Shown here piece after piece: positions 55,441 through 64,000 of a stretch of 64,000 nucleotides of DNA (the stretch's first letter is position 1; every line of letters starts with the position of its first letter). The position numbers were made by a program, and so were the translations under genes. The stretch spans positions 8,874,580 through 8,938,579 of the forward strand of contig CM045729.1 in NCBI GenBank assembly GCA_024760905.1. Reading direction: 5' to 3'. This DNA is from Plotosus lineatus (lineage: Eukaryota > Chordata > Actinopteri > Siluriformes > Plotosidae). The notes beneath the pieces were generated by a model, which saw only the letters and a program-made list of their open reading frames with translations, ran no database searches and was not told the origin of the DNA.

Positions 55441-55652
55441 TTACAGACAAGGCATTTTATTTTACGTATAAGGCACACCCCATCTTTTTGGATGAATGAA
55501 ACAGAGACTAGCTCAATGACAGCATTAAAAAAAAACATTTCATAATTTTCCAAATTACATGAAAGCCGAGGGGAATCTTTCACTGTCGATGTCCACTTGT
55601 GGATTCGAAGAAGGTCACGCTGTTTTCAAAAAAAAAGTTTGTGTGTGTTTGT

Positions 55653-55793
55653 TCATACCGTAGTCATATGTACAATGCAGAAGGTCAGAATTATGAGTAC
55701 GCCAATGACGAACGAAGCGATACCCATGTGCAGAGCCTTTCTCCCCAGACGGTGAGCTCCGTCGTAATCCTCGTTATCATAGCTGCTCTGAGA
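55653..55793 (-). CDS. tmem233: TMEM233 (dispanin family), second coding exon
   Basis: After an acceptor TTCTCTCCCAG (55794) the minus strand reads SQSSYDNEDYDGAHRLGRKA then a membrane segment MGIASFVIGVLIILTFCIV and HMTTV stop. This matches the second half of a CD225/dispanin domain, and the DYEGARRLGR plus IGLLII pattern of TMEM233 as I recall it. The exon may instead be spliced at ACG|GTATGA (after 55659), since a donor overlaps the stop. The first exon, with the other membrane segment, is not found up to 64 kb. TMEM233 is a small neuronal membrane protein reported to associate with sodium channels. It lies upstream of prkab1 on the same strand, as in human. Confidence 0.8.
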   Translation of the reverse strand, partial: SQSSYDNEDYDGAHRLGRKALHMGIASFVIGVLIILTFCIVHMTTV

Positions 55794-55844
55794 CTGGGAG
55801 AGAAAAAACACAAACATACATTTTACACTATGTTAAACACAGCA

Positions 55845-56205
55845 CAATTCATTCATTTTTCTGAACCACTTAATCCTAAATAGGTTTGCGTGAGGCTGGT
55901 GCCCATCTCAGCCAACTCTGGGCAAGGGCAGAATACACCCTGAACAGCTTGCCAGGCCATCAAAGGCAGAAACATGATGACGGCAATGCAGCCTACTCTT
56001 GACGAAAGTCAGAAAGGGTTCTTTTACATGCCTCACACCAGAGACAGTGAGAGACATGGCCAGCCTTTGATAACTCAGTTAGCCATACTGGAGGGATAGC
56101 AGTGATAACCCGTTGAGAGTGGGACTTGAACCCCCAACCCCAAGGTTGATCAGTGATCAGTGATCACAGTGATCCAGTATCTTACCACCAGGCCACCACT
56201 GCCAA
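55845..56205 (-). mobile_element. SINE A head with SINE B tail
   Basis: Minus strand: SINE B tail at 55848-55965 (ACCACTTAATCCTAAATAGG, ACCCTGAACAGCTTGCC), then SINE A body and head (GACTTGAACCCCCAACC, ACCAGGCCACCACTGCC). Lies about 50 bases upstream of the tmem233 exon in transcript direction. Confidence 0.8.
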
Positions 56206-56209
56206 GCAC

Positions 56210-56529
56210 AATACAATACAATGCGAACAGTAGTCAATCAAAACACAGTACAGCACTCAGCCAATCAGAACACACTGTACACCTCTTGCCCCATCAAAAC
56301 TGTCCACTTCTCTTAGCCAATCAAAACAGTGCACTTCCAGAACACACTGTGTTACATACAAATATGCGAAACTTGCCTGGCAATTTGCAAACATCCCTAG
56401 CAGTAAATCCTAGTACAGTATATTTAGCATGTTAGCACGTGCTACACATTAGCATGCAAACATATACGCATTAGCGGTGTTGAATCCCTCTCAGAAATGA
56501 ACAGATCAGATGGAGCTCATAAAACCACA

Positions 56530-56570
<41 letters not shown>

Positions 56571-57640
56571 TCCTGAGGGACATTTGCAGATGCCAGCCTG
56601 CTTTTAGCTCACCAGGTCAGGTTCAGAGATGTGAAATAAACACATTACAGACTCTGGAACGTTTCTCTCATCTTCGTGCTGCTAATTCTTCAATTCAAAA
56701 TGCCGAACATTATATATAGTCTTTACAGCCTGCTTGAGCTCAGCTTCATGCCTTCACTGGAACAATGGAGTTATAAAACTCGCCCATCTCTTGGTTATAC
56801 TTCCACCCCTGCACAAGATGTTCCCAGTACCCTGCACTCTCAGTATCCTTACATCTTGAGGCCAAATACTTCTACATTTCTAACTTCCTTCGACTCCTGT
56901 GTGAATATTTTCAAAGCTTCTGAAACCAACAAGTTCCCGTAACAAAAAGATTTAGGCGCAACCTAAAACCGGACCTCCTATATGCTTTCTTTTACTCGAC
57001 AAGTTTTTGATGCCAACTCTCAAACCCCATCCTCGTATCCTCTGTATGTCAACGTTCATTTATTTTAATAACTTGTTTATAGAAGAGAATAAAAATGAGT
57101 AAACCAAGCATGCAATTTTAGTCTCAACATGTAAAGTCCACCGTTTAGAAACCGCAGCTTTTGAGAACATTTCAACAACACAACAATATCATTCATCATT
57201 TATTTCTGAACTATTTACTCTTTAAAATGTAGGATTTTCTGGTAGAATTAATGAAAATTAGCTGCAAAGAACATCTGATGAATCTTTTATCTCAGTAAGA
57301 GTTTGAGTGAGCTCCATTATCACCAGAGTAGCGGGATGCCATTCAGCTGAGTATGTTTACTTCCGTAGGCACGTTATGTGCGTCAGAAATGTCGTGCGTT
57401 CCGTCAATGTGATTGAGTTCAAAAGCCTTTCCATTGAAATCAGCATTGCGCGTTAGAAATAGTTAATTTTGAGAGCTGATAAAATTCTGTTTATGCTTTT
57501 AATAAAGTGGTCACATTCATTCCCATTATGAGGGTTATATACCAGCATGAGAAACATCACCACAGGTTTCCCCAGGTATACACATACGCCAGAGGAACAG
57601 GCAGACGGACGCTATGTGTTCTTCTTTACATTACAAGAGC
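56210..57640. other. No gene recognised; (CA)n at 56530-56569
   Basis: Mostly unique-looking sequence within the probable tmem233 intron. Two plus-strand frames of 88-91 codons show no motif. One microsatellite is clear. Confidence 0.45.
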
Positions 57641-58450
57641 AGCTCGATGTTACTAGTGCTAAAGTCTGAAGTTCTATTTTGTCCCCCCAGAGGCCAATGT
57701 TCCGCGGTGCTTCTTAGAGTATCCAAGTTTCTAATGGTCCTAATGTTCCCCTGTCTCTCTAACCCTAATATTCCAAAGTTTAGCGTTCACAGGACCTGTG
57801 TGACAGTACTCCCAGAATCCAAAGTTTTCAAGCCCCTATATTCCTCGGGGACTGGTGGCATAGTGATTAAGGTGCTGGGCTCAGTATTAGGAGGTTGTGG
57901 GTTTGAGTCCCTGTTAGACTCCCACCGTGCTAAGACCCCTGGGCCTGGTCTTACCCACAAGTGTGCCTCTGTCCACCCAGAAGTATAAATGGGAACCAAT
58001 AAAAAATACTGGGAAGGTAACTTGTGATAGATTATCATCGCATTCAGGAGAAGTTGAAATTCTAGTCGATTCACGCCACAGAAACCGGTGATAAGCGCCG
58101 GCTCTGAAGAGCCACTAGGTTCGAGTGTAAAAACCCAACAGACGTCCTAGAGTCCCATGGTTCATTTTTACAGAAGTTCATGTGTTCCTATGCCCAAAGA
58201 GTCCTTTATAGAACCTAGGTTCTATTTTCTAAGAACCCGTGTTCCTAATTCTCGCATTGATCTCTGTTCCTGAATCTCGTCTTTGTTTACTTAAACCCAT
58301 TTTTTTTTATTTCCGGAAGGGGGGGAGGGGTTAACTTTATTTCCAAGGACAGACATGTATGTTCCTGCTTCCTGTGTTTCTAGAATCTTCTGTCTGAGGA
58401 TCCCAGGGCTTAATGCTCCTAGATTGCTCTAAGTTCCTCTAGGGTTCCTA
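57640..58450. repeat. Degenerate GTTCCTA-type repeat interrupted by a SINE
   Basis: Words such as AATGTTCCCCTG, AATATTCCAAAG, GTGTTCCTATG, GTGTTCCTAATTC and TGTTCCTGCTTCC recur every 20-30 bases on both sides of a SINE at 57846-58080. Probably an old tandem repeat; phase is poor. Confidence 0.45.
57846..58080 (+). mobile_element. SINE D, tRNA-derived
   Basis: Head GGTGGCATAGTGATTAAGG (box A-like) and GTGGGTTTGAGTCCC (box B), body TGGGCCTGGTCTTACCC and GAAGTATAAATGGGAACC. Only copy seen in the window. Confidence 0.7.
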
Positions 58451-58545
58451 AAAATCAATTTTTTTTTATTTTTTTTTTGGTTTTGCTATACTGTATTAAT
58501 CCTGTAACTGAAATTATTTTTTCTGCATTTAAGCGATCCAAAGTG

Positions 58546-58547
<2 letters not shown>

Positions 58548-58628
<81 letters not shown>
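58548..58628. repeat. (CA)n microsatellite, about 40 units
   Basis: Pure CA tract; the longest uninterrupted one here. Confidence 0.95.
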
Positions 58629-58632
<4 letters not shown>

Positions 58633-59613
58633 GCAGTGGGCTGCCACGCACACATTCAGTGAGCCCGAAGAGCAGTTGAGGATTAGGTGACTTGCTCAAG
58701 GGCACTTCAGCCATTTGTGTGAAGGGAGGGAAGGTGCTGCTCACTCCACCACCACTGCCACACATTACTATGGGTTGACAAATAATAATGACCTGGGATC
58801 AGAACCTCATTTTCCCAAGACATCAGGTTCGGTTCATCAACAGCATGTTCCTTCAGTAATCAAAGAAGAACTTCAATGTTTGTTCAAATTTATACTGTCA
58901 GATAACAGCATTTGATTTCACTGAACAGACCACTCTATAGAGTATTGATCAGCTCAGACAGAACACTCGCCAGATTCCTAGGCAGAACATTGCACCAAAC
59001 ATTAACGATCACTGTGCACTTCAGTAGGAAGCAGCAGTGAACTTTCTCATCATCTTCAGTACAACACCCACATCTGTTTGTTTTTCAATCAGAGTTCTTT
59101 TAACTGTTCTGATTGAGGTGTGTGTGTGTGTGTGTGTGTGCGTGTGTGAGAGAGAGAGTGTGTGGGTGAGTCAGAAGCAGATGGTGCGACTTGAGAGTGT
59201 GTCACAGTTTAGTATAAGCAACTGCACAATCATCCTGAAACCTCTCACACCTTTGTTTTTTGTTTTTTTTTCTTGTTGTTGCTACATTTAAATCTGAATG
59301 TATGAAGCTGAATGACACGAACGTGAGCTGAAATTCAGAATGGGACGAGCCATTTCCCACACAGACAGGAGTGTGATGGAGAGCATGGGGGTGTGTGGTG
59401 GGGAGAGGTTTTTATAATGTGATGCTACACTGATTTAATTTAAATACAATAACAGATAGACAGATAGATGAGTGCAGAATCAATACACTCTTAAAAACCC
59501 CTTTCAGGTTCTTCAGTTGCAGGGAAACTCTTGAGAGTTCCAGGTAGAACCCAACCACACAGGGCTTTCTTACCAGGAAAAAAGATCCTTTAGATATCGA
59601 ATGCACTCTTAAA

Positions 59614-59615
<2 letters not shown>

Positions 59616-59673
<58 letters not shown>
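59616..59673. repeat. (TG)n microsatellite
   Basis: Pure TG tract of about 29 units. Confidence 0.95.
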
Positions 59674-59679
<6 letters not shown>

Positions 59680-59911
59680 AACTGGGTGAGTGTACCGAAA
59701 AAATACTAATAATCACTAAATCTATTTTTCTTGTCCTTGCTGATTCAGTAGCTCCAGCCCCTCAGAAGTTTACAGACATTTACTTGCCATGTGCTGAAGC
59801 TGTGGCCTTCAAATTTGGTGTGTTGGTTCACCACGGAGTGCCAGACTGACTTTGTTTGTGTGTCTGTGACTTTGACCGACAGAGGCAAAACTGTATGTGA
59901 CGCACGCCACC

Positions 59912-60244
59912 GAATGTAGGCGCTTGTCGCAACTGACACATGGACTTTTGAGACAAAGCCCGGCTTATCCGGACTTCCGATCTTTCGAATAAGCAAGTGA
60001 ATGTTGAGTACTAAATAAGTACAGACGCTCCCCGACTTACGTTCATCCGTTTTACGTTTTTTCGATTTTATGTTTTTTTTCAAAAAAAAAAAAAGTCAAA
60101 TTTTGAATTTAGACGTACCTACGTAGTACGCTGATGTAATGATGCAATGACATAATGACACTGCAGCCATTATTTACAAACGACAGACTGAACGTGCCCC
60201 TCCTTCTTCCAAGTTCAGCGATATATATAATCTCGAAATATATA

Positions 60245-60303
<59 letters not shown>

Positions 60304-61105
60304 TATATAGCGTGTTACCCTTGTGTTAAGACGTCGTCTCGGTGATCTTTGTGTTTACACTGTTTTTGTGGACTTTTGTAACCCGAAGCAAATCTGGTTG
60401 GTCAGAAGCGTAAGCCTACTAGCATGGGTGCAAGTCTCATACACAGAGATGAATTAACTATCTGCTCGGATCGCCGCAATCTACCATGCATACTCAGTTA
60501 AGCAAAGAGAGTTGTAATATGAATGAAAACCCGAATCCAGAAAAGAAAGAGAACTTTCTGCTCTGCTGGTGATTCACATCAGTGCAGGCTGAGTACTAAA
60601 CGAGTTCAAAGGTGCCCTTGCTCACTTGAAAGACCAAAAGTCCGTATAACCCGCCTTCAAGCACAGCAAGTAAACTATTTTCAGTATTGAGCGCCTCACA
60701 TATTGTAAGCGTTGATTGGCTGTTTTAAGCTTCATGTAAAGTAAGTCGGCTCAGCTTCGTCATGTGACCATCTTGTCGACCATCGGAACCATTTACAAGC
60801 AGAAAGATCGCATCATAGACAATGTTAAAGGTTATATTTGATACTGTATTTGATATTTGATGAGTGAATTTGATTAAAATTTATCAATTTGAAATTATTT
60901 TGCTTGAATTTAATTTATTTGAAATGAATGTTGATAGTATTTGATATATTTGATATTATTTTACAATGTTATGTTTATAATAATTGATTTAGGGGTGTTT
61001 TATGAGACACGGTAATGGTATTTATGGATGTATAGTACAGTAAGATAAGCCGGGCTTTGTCTCAAAAGCTTCATGTGTCAGTTGCGACAAGCGCCTACAT
61101 TCGAT
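59912..61105. repeat. Inverted repeat, about 60-bp arms and 1.07-kb loop
   Basis: GAATGTAGGCGCTTGTCGCA with ACTGACACATG and AAAGCCCGGCTTATC (left, about 59912-59970) is mirrored by GATAAGCCGGGCTTTGTCTC and TTGCGACAAGCGCCTACATT (right, about 61044-61102). Outside the arms, ACATTTACTTGCCATGTGCT (59777) and ACATTTACTTTCTGCGTGCT (61134) are direct, not inverted. Inside is a (TA)n tract (60246-60298). Could be a TIR transposon or a rearranged repeat. Confidence 0.75.
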
Positions 61106-61257
61106 GGAGCGCCTCACATATTAGTTTTCTGGACATTTACTTTCTGCGTGCTGAAGCTGGGGCGTTTATACTTGCTGTGCCAGTTCTGTGTTGGCATGTT
61201 ATGAAACGGTCCGTTCAGTGGGAGTGTATGGATCCCTGTGGTCTATTTTTGTTTTTT

Positions 61258-61880
61258 GGACAGGGCGGCACGGTGATATAATAATGAGCCCGTCCTCCTC
61301 ACAGCAAGTATGTTCGAGTTCTGGGCTTCACGGGGGAGTTTCTGTGTGGAGTTTGCATGATCTCCTCGTGCTTGCATCGACTTCCTCCGGATACTCCAGT
61401 GTCCTCCAATCCAAAGACGTGTACATTAAGTTCTTTGGCTGTTCCATGACACCTCTTGGTGCGAGCGTGAGTGAGAATTGTTGCGCGTCTACACTCTCAG
61501 AGTCGCGAGTTGCCACACATTGCGGGCGCTCGGAGAGCGGTTCGGGTTAAATGCCTTGCTCAAGCTATCACGGGAGGGAAGGACGGCATACACTCACCTT
61601 CTTGTCACTCACTTGTCTATCATGGGCAAGCGCTTTCCTTCCGAGTATATGTTAAACCGTTCCAAATACACATTTCGGAAATACGTGCACTCCCAAATAC
61701 GCAGTTCAAAAAGAGGTGGGCGGCTCGCATTGCATGTCACAGACTGGACGTGTGCATGCTTTCGCCCCTCCCTGGTCGGTGGTGGTTGTGTGATAGGGAA
61801 GGCAATACCTGATGGGTGTGGGAATTGGATACGACTCGAAGAAAATCAGGGAAAATATCCAACATTAAGTAAATAAAGGA
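61258..61880 (+). mobile_element. SINE B head joined to SINE C body
   Basis: 61258-61440 matches the SINE B head (GGGCGGCACGGTGATATAAT, GGAGTTTGCATGATCTCC). From about 61547 the sequence matches SINE C (CTATCACGGGAGGGAAGG, CGCCCCTCCCTGGTCGGTGG, AAGGCAATACCTGATGG), ending A-rich. The junction 61441-61546 is unplaced. Confidence 0.65.
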
Positions 61881-62850
61881 AGATGGAGGAAGGGACGGTG
61901 CAGCTCATTCCTCGGATTCTTTGCGCGAATTAAAACTGTCGTTTTTTTTCAACGATATAAAACAGTTACACTGTAAAGAGAAAGAACCTCTGAGTAAAGA
62001 CTGTTCATTTTCCTTCAAGTTTAAATATCTCACAGTTCCGATGCCGTCTGTATGTCGAATTACGTGTTTCTAAAGTGTCAGGTATCAGGTATCAGCCTCA
62101 CTTCCTCCCGGTGTTAATTATGATTTTATAACTCGATATATCCTGAAGATGTTTCTCGTGTAGATCATTGTTCTGTACGTTGTGTTTCTGAGCAGTCGCC
62201 CGATGTGCTGTTGCTCATTTTTGCAATGAGGTAATTGAGGTTAAAGTGTGAAAAGTAGAAGCACATTTTAAATCTGTCACTCACAACGAGGAGCAGTCGT
62301 TCTCATTGCTGCTTCAGGACAGGAGTCACCGCACGCATGTACACTCCTCGCCGCTCGCACAGGTACACGGCTGTTGTTGTTTATGTGTTTATTTCTGTAT
62401 GATAGAGTATAGTTCATTTAATTTCTTGTTTTCTATTCCATCTGGTTAATGATTTATAAATCAGTTTATATCTTTTATATATCAGTGTAGTGTGCCGAGT
62501 CGAAATGGACAGAAAATAATCCAGAAAACATCAGTTTAATTTAAAGAGTAATTAAAAATGATTAGTAAATTATCAGCGATTCATTTATCACTTCTAAATA
62601 AATAATAAACAAATACTATTTCTAAATTATAATCTTTTATATCTTTCGTTTGGACTCAGCTGAAATCTTTACACCGACGCCTTTAGTTTAACTCAACAAA
62701 ACATCTGCGTGTAACCCCAGAGGTTTCATCCAATCCTCCTCATTTACCTCCAAATCTGTGTTTGTTTATTTCTCAAAATGATGCTTCTGATTTTCACCTG
62801 AAGTTTAACACAAGTTTAAACCAGTGCTGCCTCATTAATGAAATAATTAA
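61881..62850. other. No gene recognised
   Basis: AT-rich unique-looking sequence. I looked on the minus strand for the first tmem233 exon (a Pro/Cys-rich membrane motif) and did not find it. Confidence 0.45.
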
Positions 62851-62854
62851 ATAA

Positions 62855-63050
62855 GGGTTATCGAAGGCCGGCCGTGTCTCTCACTCTCACCAAGAGGAGC
62901 TGCATAGCTGTCAGCGTGTTTATGCCCTGTGATGGCCTGGCGAGCTGTCCAGGGTGTACTCTGCCCTCACCCAGAGTCAGCTGAGATGGGCACCAGCCTT
63001 CCCGTGAACCTAATAAGGATTAAGCGGTTCAGAAAATGGATGAATGAATG
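62855..63050 (+). mobile_element. SINE A/B hybrid, fragment
   Basis: Starts in the SINE A body (GGGTTATCGAAGGCCGGCC), internally shortened, then carries the SINE B tail (GTGATGGCCTGGCGAGCTG to AAATGGATGAATGAATG). Confidence 0.7.
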
Positions 63051-63244
63051 AATGCAGTTTGTTTTTCTGTGAGTTCAAATTTCAGTGTTGGCTTTTTTTG
63101 GAAAATTATAAACAGAAATTCTTATTCTATTAAAATAAACCTGAGTCTCAGGCTGTGCTAGGGAGAAAAGAAAAGAAACAAAAGCTCATTAAAGATAATT
63201 AAGGCACAGTTAAAGAACATTGAGTTATTACTCTTGTGTATGTT

Positions 63245-63430
63245 TTATATATATAATAGTAGATATATGTATATGTATATATATAAAATATAAAATATAA
63301 AATATAAAACTATATAATATATAATATAAAACTTTATATAATATAAATATTTGTAACTTGTATATTTTTATTATTGTCTTTTTACAATTTCAAACATTAA
63401 AACATTTTTAAAAGTTTTGTTTTTAAGAAT

Positions 63431-63465
<35 letters not shown>
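63245..63465. repeat. TA-rich simple repeat
   Basis: Runs of TATATA, then AATATAAAATATAAAATA units and a 30-base (TA)n. Confidence 0.85.
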
Positions 63466-63468
<3 letters not shown>

Positions 63469-63663
63469 TGCACATAAATGTTTGTAAAATATTTTTGATG
63501 GATGTGATTATCTTCAAAAAGTAGATAAGAAGATTAAACTGGATTAAACTTTGTTAATTCTGAGTGAAATTCTTCTGCCAGATCAGATATGAAGTGAGGT
63601 ATGAAATATAAATATTAAATATCTTCTGTATGTAAATTTTTAAGGAGTAAACATAACCATGCG

Positions 63664-63945
63664 ATGGGTCATTTGGTCTCTGTATCACCGGGGCCGGATC
63701 CAGGGACTGGTCCGAATTGGTAGCAACAGGTCGAATTTAATCTGGTGAGGTTTGGAGTCCACCAGGGCTGTCCTTTATCACCGATTCTGTTCATAAATTT
63801 TATGGACAGAATTTCTGGGCACAGCCTCGGTGTTGAGGGGTTCTGGTGTGGGGGCCAGAGGATCTCATCTGTACTGTTTGCAGATAATGTTGTCAGTTGG
63901 GCTTCATCAATCCAGAAGCTCCAGCTCTCACTGGAGTGATTTGCA
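63664..63945 (+). mobile_element. Rex3 LINE RT fragment
   Basis: Plus strand: VRFGVHQGCPLSPILFINFM-type reading with RISGHSLGVEGFWCGGQRIS and SVLFADNVVSWASS, the RT palm including the FADN version of the catalytic FADD box. The second Asp is changed to Asn, so it is dead. Truncated both sides. Confidence 0.88.
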
Positions 63946-63971
63946 ACTGATTGCTATATATTATGTGTGTG

Positions 63972-64000
63972 CTTCTTCTTCTTTTCCTTTCGGCTGTTCC
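63972..64000 (-). mobile_element. RTE LINE 3' tail at the window edge
   Basis: CTTCTTCTTTTCCTTTCGGC then TGTTCC is the RTE 3' end read from the plus strand. The rest of the element lies beyond the window. Confidence 0.8.

Noticed and set aside
55599..55883. 94-codon plus-strand frame
   Set aside because: Shadow of the tmem233 exon, which reads on the minus strand with a clear acceptor and a membrane segment.

Overview
This window is nuclear DNA from a bony fish (teleost). Evidence: spliced vertebrate genes with GT-AG introns, Rex3 and RTE-type LINEs, a Tc1-like transposon, several tRNA-derived SINE families and very abundant (CA)n/(TG)n/(TA)n tracts. The species cannot be fixed from the sequence; an otophysan such as a catfish is a guess. 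No bacterial, phage, CRISPR or operon structure is present.

Layout. 1-4.6 kb: LINE relics with a near full-length but broken RTE LINE. 4.7-12.5 kb: a six-exon gene (+) for a type II membrane C-type lectin with a QPD galactose-type site. 12.7-22.5 kb: repeat-filled spacer with three more RTE copies, one 5'-inverted and one nearly intact. 22.7-29.7 kb: a tandem duplicate of the lectin gene with the same exon lengths and phases. 31.3-34.4 kb: a three-level nest (MITE containing Tc1 containing RTE). 34.6-35.8 kb: a four-exon group IB secreted phospholipase A2 gene (+), followed by a 1.4 kb minisatellite that may lie in its 3' UTR. 37.9-47.2 kb: the seven-exon AMPK beta-subunit gene prkab1 (-), tail-to-tail with the phospholipase gene. 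49.4-51.3 kb: a LINE endonuclease relic. 55.65-55.79 kb: the second coding exon of tmem233 (-). The rest to 64 kb is repeats, including an inverted repeat with a roughly 1.1 kb loop, and sequence in which I see no gene.

The gene order tmem233 then prkab1 on one strand matches the human 12q24 arrangement as I recall it, and PLA2G1B lies in the same human region, which supports the ortholog calls. The genes are not a functional cluster: the lectins are probably cell-surface glycan receptors, the phospholipase is secreted, and the AMPK beta subunit is cytosolic.

The most informative signals concern repeat biology. One tRNA-headed SINE carries short pieces matching both the 5' and 3' ends of the local RTE LINE, and one copy has a 15-bp target-site duplication whose empty site survives in the duplicated lectin gene. 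The same SINE head also occurs with a second, unrelated 3' tail. I found no convincing new molecular system beyond these.
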